DNA from: Opitutaceae bacterium
GTDB taxonomy: Bacteria; Verrucomicrobiota; Verrucomicrobiia; Opitutales; Opitutaceae
DNA length: 64,000 nt
NCBI GenBank assembly: GCA_016794625.1
Contig: JAEUGY010000016.1
Location: 1-64,000 of the forward strand
Direction of reading: 5' to 3'
Position numbers and translations under genes: made by a program. Under the pieces are notes generated by a model that did no database searches, was not told where the DNA came from, and saw only the letters and a program-made list of their open reading frames with translations. Numbering within the stretch: position 1 is the stretch's first letter; each line of letters starts with the position of its first letter. This document shows positions 43,092 through 50,606 of this stretch, piece after piece.

Positions 43092-43777
43092 TTGCCATGC
43101 GCTCCCCGCTGAAACGCTCTGTCCTGACGGGTGTGCTCGCCGCCTTGCTCGCCGCGACCGGCCTGTACCTCCATGACCGTCGCACCGGGGCCGAAGCCGC
43201 CCGTCTGCGTTCGGAAAACCAGCGCCTGCTCGCCGCGCTCGGCCCGACGGGCGTGACTTCCGCGCCGGCGGCCCAAGAAGCCGGAGCCCCGGACCGGGAG
43301 CGGGCCGCGCCCCGGCCGGACGTGCGCCGCCCCGTGGTGATTCCAGGTCCCTATCGCGATGAAGGCCAGTCCACGCCGCAGGCCACCCTGCAGACCATCG
43401 CCTGGGCGCTCGACTCCGCCGACCTCGAGCGGGTCAAGGACCTGGTGATGTTTGAGAACCCTTCCGCACGCGAGAAAGTGGTCGCGATGCTGCAGTCCCT
43501 TCCGCCCGAGTCCCGGGCACTCTGGCCGACTCCGGAGGATATGGCTGCTTCCGTGATGATCTCCGACGGCATCCACCGACCGTATCCGGCGGCGTCGATC
43601 CTTCAGCTTTCCGAGGTCGAGACCCTCGCCCCGGACCGCGCCCGCCTGCGACTCCCCGGTTCGAGACTCGATGGAGGCATCTACCAGAAGGCCGGCAACG
43701 GATGGCGCTTCGTCATCCTGGAGAAGGCCATCGACGCCTACCTCGCCCAGCACGCCCGGGCAAAGCCCGCACCCTGA
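43088..43777 (+). CDS. Membrane-anchored partner of the fused sigma factor, unknown function
   Basis: The call is 229 residues from GTG 43088 (ATG 43097 also possible). The layout is one N-terminal membrane helix (SVLTGVLAALLAATGLYL), a short coiled coil (AEAARLRSENQRLLAAL), a Pro-rich linker and a C-terminal domain. The end ETLAPDRARLRLPGSRLDGG...GNGWRFVILEKAID resembles the end of the sigma protein (AVELSPGRVAMRRKGSDRN...EGWKFVMPAVG), so the two share a homologous extracytoplasmic domain. The 4-base overlap implies joint synthesis, possibly as a hetero-oligomer through the coiled coils. I recognise no named family. Confidence 0.7.
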   Translation: MIAMRSPLKRSVLTGVLAALLAATGLYLHDRRTGAEAARLRSENQRLLAALGPTGVTSAPAAQEAGAPDRERAAPRPDVRRPVVIPGPYRDEGQSTPQATLQTIAWALDSADLERVKDLVMFENPSAREKVVAMLQSLPPESRALWPTPEDMAASVMISDGIHRPYPAASILQLSEVETLAPDRARLRLPGSRLDGGIYQKAGNGWRFVILEKAIDAYLAQHARAKPAP

Positions 43778-43861
43778 TACGCCGGCCTGCCCGGCGGGTC
43801 GTCGTTCAACGGATCGGGCGACGGTGGAACGTGGAGGCGGTGACGCCCGGTTTGTATCCCA

Positions 43862-44914
43862 TCAAGCCTGGATGCGCAGCGGTCGGGATCGGAGTGTCGG
43901 GCCGTCCACCCAGACGGCTTCGACCAGCAGTTCCTTCAAATGCAGGGGCAGATTGCGTTCACCGGCCAAGAGGAGCTGCGCCAGAAGATCCACCGCCGCG
44001 GCGCCGGTTTCCCGGGGCCGCTGGTCCAGCCCGGCGAAGTTACCCGGCTCCGTGCAGCGATCCAGGTGGAAGAACCCGACCTCCTGCGGCACGCGCAGCC
44101 CCATGCGTTCCAGCCAGGACACCAGCTCGGACCGCAGGCCGATCACCACGTCGGGGCGCTGGCTCTGGACCCAGGCGACGAAATCGCCTTCCTTCCAACC
44201 GCGCAGGATGAGAGGTTCCACCCGATCCGCGGCTACGATCTTCGGGTGGTGCATCACGAGGGGTGCAAGCCAGAGGCCCGAGGTCTTGATGTTTTGGTGC
44301 TCCTGCAGGACGATGCCGAGCCGGCGATAGCCCATCGACTCCAGCTTCGCAATCACCTGCACCATGGCGCGGTAGTGGTTCGACACCGCACACGGTATCG
44401 GCAGGTCGGGGTAGGGCACTCCGATCTTGGTGGCGGCAAAGTGCTGCCAGTCGAGTCGGGGCGACTCCGGAAGGCCGGGTGTCGGGCCGACAACGACGCC
44501 TCCAATCCCCCGGGCCCGCAGGATCTGCGTCAGTCGGCGCAAGCTGAGTCCCGGTTCGTCTGCCCAAAATGCCTCCAACCGGTAACCGAGCTCTCCCGCC
44601 CGCGCCTGGGCCCCTTCGAAAAACCCGACGTACGTGAGATGCTCGCGCCAGGCGGTGGGGGTTGGACCAAAAACCAGGTAGGCCAGCGTGCCGCCGGACG
44701 AGGATCGTCCCAGGCCTCGCATCCGCCGCATCATTTCACTTACCAGCGGGTTGGTGCGATAGCCTGCCTTTGCCGCCACGCGCTGGATGCGGCGGATGGT
44801 ATCGGCCGGCAGGAGGTGACTCTTCCGCAACGCTCGCGAAACCGTCGACGTCGAGCAGCCGGCGCTGGCTGCGATCGTTGCCAGCGTGGGGGTACGCTTG
44901 GGGTCCTTGGCCAT
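43862..44914 (-). CDS. LacI-family transcription regulator
   Basis: About 350 residues (ATG 44914 preferred; ATG 44932 would add six). The N-terminal LacI helix-turn-helix is PTLATIAASAGCSTSTVSRALRKSHLLPADTIRRIQ with the hinge YRTNPLVSEMMRRMR. The sensor domain has GTLAYLVFGPTP, GFFEGAQARAGELGYRLEAF, RGIGGVVVGPTP and YRRLGIVLQEHQN. The C-terminal FFHLDRCTEPGNFAGLDQRP corresponds to the region around the effector pocket. It is divergent from a small secreted protein gene. The effector is likely a sugar. Confidence 0.9.
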   Translation of the reverse strand: MAKDPKRTPTLATIAASAGCSTSTVSRALRKSHLLPADTIRRIQRVAAKAGYRTNPLVSEMMRRMRGLGRSSSGGTLAYLVFGPTPTAWREHLTYVGFFEGAQARAGELGYRLEAFWADEPGLSLRRLTQILRARGIGGVVVGPTPGLPESPRLDWQHFAATKIGVPYPDLPIPCAVSNHYRAMVQVIAKLESMGYRRLGIVLQEHQNIKTSGLWLAPLVMHHPKIVAADRVEPLILRGWKEGDFVAWVQSQRPDVVIGLRSELVSWLERMGLRVPQEVGFFHLDRCTEPGNFAGLDQRPRETGAAAVDLLAQLLLAGERNLPLHLKELLVEAVWVDGPTLRSRPLRIQA

Positions 44915-44973
44915 GGTCTCCGTCGAGTCCACCGCGGCCCTTCCCCCTGCGCGAGCCTATTGTCCCCGCTCGA

Positions 44974-44986
44974 TGCAACCCTTGCA
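44974..44986. promoter_or_regulatory. Candidate LacI-type operator TGCAA-CCC-TTGCA
   Basis: This is a perfect 5-bp inverted repeat around three bases, 60 bases upstream of the regulator start and in the divergent gap to 45119. LacI operators commonly have a TG.AA...TT.CA form of 14 bases. This one is 13, so the call is tentative. Confidence 0.35.
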
Positions 44987-45118
44987 GGAGACCGGACGGC
45001 CACGGTCCTGGTCCGGCCCCGCTGACCGTCGTCTTGCTCCGGTTCGGCGGACGGGCTTTGCGGTGGACTCGTGGAGGGAACTTTCTCCTGGTGGCACCTC
45101 TCCAAACGTCGTTCCACC

Positions 45119-45655
45119 GTGAAGTCCCCCTCCTTTTCCCTTTGCCTCGCGGCGTGCTGGATGACGGGGATGCTCGGGTCCGTCGCTTTCGCCCAAGGCC
45201 GATCCAAGACCTCCGAGCACATTTCGGCGGCAATCCGCGCTGGAATCCCGGCCTACTCCCCGACGGCCGCTCCCGTCGCGCCGCCCGTGGCCCCGGGGAC
45301 AATTGAGATGGATCCCTTTGTGGTGGAGGAGGATGAGGTCAAGACGCCCACGGAAAAGGAAAGTCAGACGAAGGACGCCCTCGCCCGGACGCTCCGGAAG
45401 CGGTACCCGGGCGCCAGCCTCAAGGGACAGGACCCGGTGCAAAGCGTCCTTCCCAACTACGCCGCGACCATGTACCGGGACGACGAGCGTCTGGCCAAGC
45501 TCACCCGTCTCCAGGACATCGCGACCGGCCTCCGCGCCAAGGGTGACCCCGCAGCCGCCCAAGCCCTGAAGAGGGAACTGCAGCGCTCCTTCATCCGTCG
45601 CCCGGACGCACTGACTGAGGGCATGGATCGGTCGGTCAATGCCTGGCGGAACTGA
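45119..45655 (+). CDS. Small secreted protein with a receptor-like '[LM][SD]PFxV' motif
   Basis: This 178-residue protein starts at GTG 45119, where a signal peptide begins (VKSPSFSLCLAACWMTGMLGSVAFAQ). The mature part contains IEMDPFVVEEDEVKTPTEKE, very like the motif after the signal peptide of the TonB receptors at 15466 (VVLSPFVVND) and 37883 (VELSPFEVVAD). The rest is helical and charged (DALARTLRKRYPGASLKGQDP, ERLAKLTRLQDIATGLRAKG) without a barrel. It might be a soluble periplasmic protein recognised by a TonB homologue, or a degenerate receptor fragment. It is divergent from the LacI regulator. Confidence 0.65.
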   Translation: MKSPSFSLCLAACWMTGMLGSVAFAQGRSKTSEHISAAIRAGIPAYSPTAAPVAPPVAPGTIEMDPFVVEEDEVKTPTEKESQTKDALARTLRKRYPGASLKGQDPVQSVLPNYAATMYRDDERLAKLTRLQDIATGLRAKGDPAAAQALKRELQRSFIRRPDALTEGMDRSVNAWRN

Positions 45656-45730
45656 CTCCCGTCATCCCGCCGTGGTGGGGAGGGCTCTGGCGCCTGGGCC
45701 AAACGAACGGAGAGGTTCTCTCCCGTTTGG

Positions 45731-46171
45731 CTAGGGCAGGCGCATGACTTGTTCCAAGCTGCGCCACTGTTCGCCGGCGGGGGTGCCCGGCAAACGAATC
45801 TGGCAGGCATCGGTCAGCGGCCACCACCGGTCGCGCGTGGTGGGGTCGCCCCCGATCGAGGCGAAGTCGGACTCCGGGTCGGTGCCGATGTACTCGAAGT
45901 GGCTGAAGAGGTAGCGTCGGCCCGCGATCTCGGTGACGAAGATGTTGAAATTGCGAATGTTGGCTCGATGGATGGCAGCGACGACCTCGGGCCAGACCTG
46001 CGCGTGCAGCTCGCGGTACGTTTTCTCCTTGGAAGGGTCGAGACCCACCATCGAAGCGTAGAACTTGACCGGCGCGCGAGCGGCCTCGGCCGGTGCGGGG
46101 TTGGAAGGGCCGAAGACCGGGCCGACGGCGGGCAGGGTTGTGGGTTCGGCAGGTAGGGCGGGCTTGGTCAC
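45731..46171 (-). CDS. L-rhamnose mutarotase (RhaM/DUF718-like)
   Basis: This 146-residue protein contains the RhaM fold signature: KEKTYRELHAQVWPEVVAAI, a conserved RNFNIFV strand, and YLFSHFEYIGTDPESDFASIG. The block TRDRWWPLTDACQIRLP follows. His in ELHAQVW and the WW pair match the sugar-binding residues of the family. The N-terminal ~35 residues are a low-complexity Pro/Ala extension, so the true start may be further inside. It would interconvert alpha- and beta-rhamnose in the cytoplasm. No other rhamnose gene is nearby. Confidence 0.85.
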   Translation of the reverse strand: MTKPALPAEPTTLPAVGPVFGPSNPAPAEAARAPVKFYASMVGLDPSKEKTYRELHAQVWPEVVAAIHRANIRNFNIFVTEIAGRRYLFSHFEYIGTDPESDFASIGGDPTTRDRWWPLTDACQIRLPGTPAGEQWRSLEQVMRLP

Positions 46172-46929
46172 GGTAGGAGAGACAAGGGAGGCCAGCCCAT
46201 GCTGAATTGCCGGAAGGTCAAGGGGTCAGTCGATCGAAGGTGGACGTGCCCGACCGGGGCCATCTCGATCTGGAGCCGGTGTCCGTACCTCTGACGAGCC
46301 TTGGGTCCATGCGCGCTCAAACCGGGATCGCCTGTCGCGAACGTGAAGCCCAGCCCGCAGGGTCGCCGACCCATAAGCGCTAACTTGAGAAACAACGAGG
46401 TAACGAACACTTCAGTGGGCGTTGCATGCATGGAGGGCGGCGCTCCGTCGACGCCGGTTGCGCGTTGCGTTGGCCGAGAGCGTGCGGACGCAGGGTTGCA
46501 GCGTTCGTCCCCCGGCGTCGACGGAGCGACGCCCTCCACCCGAGCCAATCCGGCGTAGCTTCAGTCGCACTGAGGGCTCCCCCTGCTTTTCATGTTAACG
46601 CCTATAGGTCGCCGACCCCAGCATGATGGCGGGAACTCCCATACAGCGGTCGCTGGCGTGGTCGGCCGCGATGTTTGCCTTCTTTCTGCTGTATTTTACT
46701 GTTACTTACACGCCTACCTACGATTGAGATCGGATCCCCGTGGAAAGGCAGGAGGGCCCGGACGGCATGGCGCCGGTTGCTCACCGCGGCGATCGTCGTC
46801 GCGACCCCGGAAACACCGACGCACCAGGTGCACACGGTCGTCGAGGAGTGCCGGAAGAGCCGGGTCTCCGTGGTCTATATTGCATACGTGGAGTCGTGAC
46901 ACTTCCGGTGCGTGCGGTACCGCTGTCCT
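46172..46929. other. Intergenic region with a MITE-like inverted repeat, no gene accepted
   Basis: It contains fragments of module A (46364-46375 and 46605-46615, gtcgccgacc) and the long inverted repeat at 46432-46537. The stretch 46660-46740 is less GC-rich and reads poorly as protein. Open frames at 46592-46957 have no recognisable domain. Confidence 0.45.
46432..46537. repeat. MITE-like element with 26-bp terminal inverted repeats
   Basis: Left end 46432-46457 and right end 46512-46537 are reverse complements with one mismatch (GGAGGGCGGCGCTCCGTC against GGAGGGCGTCGCTCCGTC, both continuing GACGCCGG). The interior is 54 bases without coding content. No clear target-site duplication was seen at the ends. 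Confidence 0.75.
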
Positions 46930-48795
46930 TCAACGAGGCGAAGCCGGCAGCTCGTAGATCTCGACCAGCGTCGTGCCGGTGCTGGTACCGACGCCGGTGA
47001 CGTGGACGGTGTAGCTGCCGGGGGCGAGCCCGACGACACAGGCTGCGTCCTTGGAGGTCGGGGCGGCAAAAGGGAAGGCGCCTGCGCTTGTGAAGGTGGT
47101 GGTGAGGGCGGACGTGCCGCCCCAGGTGTCGTTGGCGGCGATCAGGGTGGAGGCGGCGTTGAAGAGCTCGAGTTTCGGATCGGCGAGCCCGTCCGACAAG
47201 CCGAGCGGGGCGAGCGACGGACCGGCGGCGCGGAGAAGAACGGGCTTGAGCGCTCCCGGCTGACCCTCGACGACGAAACCGGCGATGAGGCGGCCTCCAG
47301 CTCCCAGCCGGGCGCGCGCCGAGAGGTTGGTGAGACGCCCCGACCCGTTGCCGGCGTCATAGAGCTCGGCGAGGGCTTCGCCAGCCGTCGCCGGAGAGAC
47401 CGGTGTGATCACCCCGGTGTAGCCGCCCGGAGTCAGGGGCGCGGTGAGCACGGCATCGCGGCTGCCGGTGGCGAGCGGGAAGGCGCCGACGGCGCGGCCA
47501 TCGACGATCGTCCAGTTGTCGCTGGCAGCGATCGAAGTTGAACCACGGAAGAGCGTGAGCATGGGGTCGACGAGGGCGTTGGCCACGCCGAAGGGTGTCA
47601 GGGCCGGGCCGATACCGCGCACGAGGATGATCCGGTCGCCGCCCCCGAGGGTGAAGCCGGCGATGAGGGGGGCGTCGCCGAGTCCGGCCGTGCCGCGGAC
47701 CGAGAGGTTGGCGAGGCGTGCGGCCGCATCGTCGGACGAGGGTGCGGCGGAATCGACGATCGCGCGGAGCGCGGCCTGCATGCGCGTGACGTACGGACGG
47801 ACGACGGGACCTTGGTCGAGCACGAGAAACGCGGCGGCGATGCGGCGGGAGGGGTCGATCCACGAGGTGAAACCAAAGGCCCCGGCGGCGCTCGCCTGCA
47901 GGGTCTGACCGTTGGCGTCGATGAGATCGATCCACGTGCCGAGGCCGTAGCGGGTCGGACCGAAGGCCGGGCTGTTGATGACCGGGAGACCGGCGACGTG
48001 GTCGCGCTGCATCTCCCGCACCGAGGCTTCGGTGAGCACCCGCCGGCCGTTGTGGATGCCGCGGTTGACGAGCATCTGGGCGAACGTGGCGTAGTCTCCG
48101 AGGTTGCAGCGCGCGCCGCCGGCGATCCGGGGGTTGGAGTTCGTACGATAGGGTGGCAGCAGCGCCACGGTGGTGAAGTCGACCCGCGTCAGGCCCAGCG
48201 GTCCGGTGATCTTTTCCTGGAACACCTGGTCCCAGGACTTGCCGGTGGCGACCTCCACGCAGCGCCCCGCCACCTGCATGGAGAGACCCCCGTAGGCGAA
48301 CTGGCCCCCGGGCGGGCCGATCAAGGGAATCTGAGCGATGAGGTCCGCGGACTGGGCCAGTGTGATGGAGCTGTTCGAAAGGGCGTCATTTTCCTCCGAT
48401 CCGGGCAGTCCGGACGTGTGGGAGAAGCATTGGCGCAAGGTGATGTCGGCATAACCCGGCTTATTGAAGCTCGGGATGTACTTGGAGACCTTGTCGTCGA
48501 GGGACAGGCTGCCGTCGTCCACCAAAGCCATGAGCACCGCGGCGGAGAGGGTTTTCGACGCGGAGGCGATGGGCACCAAGGTGTTGGCCGTGTAGGTGCC
48601 GAAGAACCGCTCGTACACCGGCTGCCCATCGATGAGCACGCGCAGCGACGCTCCCCGCAGATCGAGGGCGGCGCTGGCCTCTTGGACGACGGCTGTGAGT
48701 GGTGTAAAGTCATACGCAGGCGTCGCTTGGACGAAACCGGGTCGGATGATGCCACCCACCAGAAGCACCAACGTGGAAAGACGTGCAAAGGACAT
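46930..48795 (-). CDS. Beta-lactamase-fold serine hydrolase with two C-terminal repeat domains
   Basis: This 621-residue exported protein has a signal peptide (LSTLVLLVGGIIRPGFVQA). The class-C beta-lactamase/esterase domain has SASKTLSA (SxxK nucleophile), QFAYGGLSM at the position of the Y-x-N motif (Asn replaced by Gly), and HTSGLPG. After ~365 residues come two homologous ~115-residue domains. They begin ARLANLSVRGTAGLGDAPLIAG and GRLTNLSARARLGAGGRLIAG, each with a 'RxxGPxLxPxG' block. Such repeats end many secreted Opitutaceae proteins and may attach them to the cell surface (inference). The target is probably an ester or peptide. Confidence 0.85.
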   Translation of the reverse strand: MSFARLSTLVLLVGGIIRPGFVQATPAYDFTPLTAVVQEASAALDLRGASLRVLIDGQPVYERFFGTYTANTLVPIASASKTLSAAVLMALVDDGSLSLDDKVSKYIPSFNKPGYADITLRQCFSHTSGLPGSEENDALSNSSITLAQSADLIAQIPLIGPPGGQFAYGGLSMQVAGRCVEVATGKSWDQVFQEKITGPLGLTRVDFTTVALLPPYRTNSNPRIAGGARCNLGDYATFAQMLVNRGIHNGRRVLTEASVREMQRDHVAGLPVINSPAFGPTRYGLGTWIDLIDANGQTLQASAAGAFGFTSWIDPSRRIAAAFLVLDQGPVVRPYVTRMQAALRAIVDSAAPSSDDAAARLANLSVRGTAGLGDAPLIAGFTLGGGDRIILVRGIGPALTPFGVANALVDPMLTLFRGSTSIAASDNWTIVDGRAVGAFPLATGSRDAVLTAPLTPGGYTGVITPVSPATAGEALAELYDAGNGSGRLTNLSARARLGAGGRLIAGFVVEGQPGALKPVLLRAAGPSLAPLGLSDGLADPKLELFNAASTLIAANDTWGGTSALTTTFTSAGAFPFAAPTSKDAACVVGLAPGSYTVHVTGVGTSTGTTLVEIYELPASPR

Positions 48796-48930
48796 GACGT
48801 ACGAGAAAGGTGATGTGATTCGAAAGGTTCACCGGTCTCAACGCACGAGCGCGAGATTGGTTTCCAAATCCCTTTAGGGCCGGCTCTCGCGGCCGCGCCA
48901 TCGCGCCTCCGCGTGAAGAGATGGGAGAAC

Positions 48931-49128
48931 TCTAGGCCGCGAGAAAATCCGGGGAAGCGGCCTTCGGGTCAGCCCCGAACCGCTGTGGTGACAGTCGGAG
49001 GAGTGAACCACAGAATGCACGGAGTGCACGGAATGGGACCGAGGAGGGAGGGTGGGAGGGATTGGACTCCGTGTGTTCCGTGCACTCTGTGGTTAAAAAG
49101 GACTCGGCTTGAAGAGAGGGGAGAGCGG
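48931..49128 (+). repeat. Long direct repeat unit 1 with ~90-bp hairpin
   Basis: The unit starts aggccgcgagaaaatccggg, passes gcggccttcgggtcagcc, and ends with a hairpin at 49005-49097. In the hairpin, GAACCACAGAATGCACGGAG pairs with CTCCGTGTGTTCCGTGCACT plus CTGTGGTT. Copies 2-4 lie downstream of the toxin gene. The gap 48796-49234 holds this unit and the solo B module only. Confidence 0.85.
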
Positions 49129-49178
49129 ACGCGGGACCATTTGGTCCCGTCGCGGCCTCAGCGAGGCCGCCTACCACG
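49129..49178 (+). repeat. Solo module B of the composite repeat
   Basis: It has the hairpins GGGACCATTTGGTCCC and GGCCTCAGCGAGGCC, ending GCCTACCACGG. The first hairpin's loop differs from the 3-kb copies but keeps the pairing. Confidence 0.8.
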
Positions 49179-49213
49179 GGACTGCGGACATGGCTCTTGA
49201 CGCTGGTGAATGA

Positions 49214-49233
49214 GTGATACAGTTATGTATCAC
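49214..49233. promoter_or_regulatory. Palindromic operator directly before the antitoxin start
   Basis: GTGATAC-AGTTAT-GTATCAC is a perfect 7-bp inverted repeat that ends one base before ATG 49235. A TTGACG (49197-49202) upstream could be the -35 element. The position fits autoregulation by the antitoxin and leaves no room for a ribosome site, so the mRNA may be leaderless. Confidence 0.5.
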
Positions 49234-49234
49234 C

Positions 49235-49486
49235 ATGCCTGCAACTGCCACCATCCGCGATCTTCGCAATCGGTTCCCCAAGATCCGCAGGCTGGTTGAG
49301 GCGGAGGGCGAGGTGCTTCTTTCCGAGAGCGGCCACACCAAGTATCGTCTCGTGCTCCACACGGAGCCCCCGGCCAGACCCGCACCGCCGGTGGATTATT
49401 GGGCGCGTCTCACCGCCCACCAACCGGTGTCATTGACCGCCGCGCAATCTCAGGCCTTGCACGACGACAACCGTGGCGACCGCTAG
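49235..49486 (+). CDS. Antitoxin of a type II toxin-antitoxin pair (Phd/YefM-like)
   Basis: This 83-residue protein has an N-terminal DNA-binding fold of Phd/VapB type: TATIRDLRNRFPKIRRLVEAEGEVLLSESGHTKYRLVL. The C-terminus is Pro-rich then acidic (SLTAAQSQALHDDNRGDR) and would wrap around the toxin. ATG 49235 gives the family N-terminus. GTG 49214 upstream lies in the operator palindrome. It overlaps the toxin start by 14 bases. Confidence 0.8.
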   Translation: MPATATIRDLRNRFPKIRRLVEAEGEVLLSESGHTKYRLVLHTEPPARPAPPVDYWARLTAHQPVSLTAAQSQALHDDNRGDR

Positions 49487-49928
49487 TCCGTACTACGTCG
49501 ACCCGAGCGCGCTGCTGAAGCTCTACCTGCATGAGCCAGAGTCGCGGGCCATGGCGGCGTGGCGGGCCAAGACCCGGGGGCCACTCTTCGTTACCCACCA
49601 CGGTCGAGTTGAGTTGATCAACGGGCTTGGCCTCGCCGCCCACCGGGGATTTCTCACGTCCGCCGCGTTTGATGCCGCACTGGCCGCACTCGACGACGAT
49701 TTTGAGCAAGGCCGCTACGCCACCGCCGACCTTCTCTGGCGCGCCGTGCTCAAGCGCGCCGCCGACCTTTCTCGCGCCCAGACGCCCCTGCTCGGTACCC
49801 GCTCACTCGATGTGTTGCACGTGGCCAGCGCTCTCGAACTCGGCCTCAAGCGGTTTGTGACGTTTGATGTCCGCCAGCGTCAACTTGCCCTCGCTGCCGG
49901 GTTGAAGGTCATTCTGCCCGCAGCCTAG
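49473..49928 (+). CDS. PIN-domain toxin (VapC-like)
   Basis: This 151-residue PIN ribonuclease has the first catalytic Asp in YYVDPSALLKLYLHEPES (residue ~10), a Glu in HHGRVELINGL, and a further Asp in TRSLDVLHVASALELG. The last acidic strand is RFVTFDVRQRQLALAAGLKV. It would cleave RNA when not held by the antitoxin. It starts at GTG 49473 within the antitoxin gene. Its stop codon lies in the first bases of repeat unit 2, which may mean the cassette ends exactly at a repeat junction. Confidence 0.85.
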   Translation: MATASPYYVDPSALLKLYLHEPESRAMAAWRAKTRGPLFVTHHGRVELINGLGLAAHRGFLTSAAFDAALAALDDDFEQGRYATADLLWRAVLKRAADLSRAQTPLLGTRSLDVLHVASALELGLKRFVTFDVRQRQLALAAGLKVILPAA

Positions 49929-50460
49929 GCCGCGGGAGAATCTGCGGGTCAGCCCCGAACCGCTGTGGTGACAGTCGGAGGAGTGAACCACGGAATGCAC
50001 GGAGTGCACGGAATCGGACTGAGGAGGAAGGATGGGAGGGATTGGACTCCGTGTGCTCCGTGCACTCTGTGGTTAAGTAAGACTCCGCGTTTAGAGTGGA
50101 GAGAACGGAGGCCGCGGGAAAATCCTGGGAGGCGGTCTGCCGGTCGGAGGATTGAACCACGGAATGCACGGAATCGGACCGAGGAGGGAGGGTGGAAGGG
50201 ATTGGACTCCGTGTGCTCCGTGCACTCTGTGGTTAAAAAGGACTCGGGTTGAAGGTAGGGGAGAACGGAGGCCGGTGGAAAATCCGGGGAAGCGGCCTTC
50301 GGGTCAGCCCCGAACCGCTGTGGTGCCGGTCGGAGGAGTGAACCACGGAATGCACGGAGTGCACGGAATGGGACCGAGGAGGGAGGGTGGGAGGGTTTGG
50401 ACTCTGTGTGTTCCGTGCACTCTGTGGTTAAAAAGGACTCGGGTTGAAGAGAGGGGAGAG
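49926..50460 (+). repeat. Long direct repeat units 2-4 with ~85-90-bp hairpins
   Basis: Three further copies of the unit at 48931 are found here. Hairpins lie at 49985-50077, 50154-50237 (one GGAGTGCACG block missing) and 50340-50431. Each is preceded by 'ggccgcgg(g)aaaatc...gg' and a 'gtcggagga(g)t' spacer. The last ends in a worn module B at about 50461-50500. The gap 49929-50606 contains nothing else. Confidence 0.85.
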
Positions 50461-50606
50461 CGGAGGCGGGACCGCTTGGCCCAGCCGTCGGCCTCGTTCG
50501 CTGCTAAGACGCAGGAGCAGGCACAACCTTTACGCGTCCGGGAAATTGGCGGGCGATGGCTTGCGCGGCGAGCTGGGCAGGGGTAGGGCTTCGGCTGCTT
50601 CCGCGC

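Noticed and set aside
46592..46957. Small frames in the 46.6-47 kb gap
   Set aside because: They contain Arg-rich sequence without a domain, cross repeat fragments and have no ribosome site.
49005..50431. CRISPR array
   Set aside because: The repeats are ~160-200 bp units with internal hairpins and no unique spacers of regular length, and no cas gene is present.
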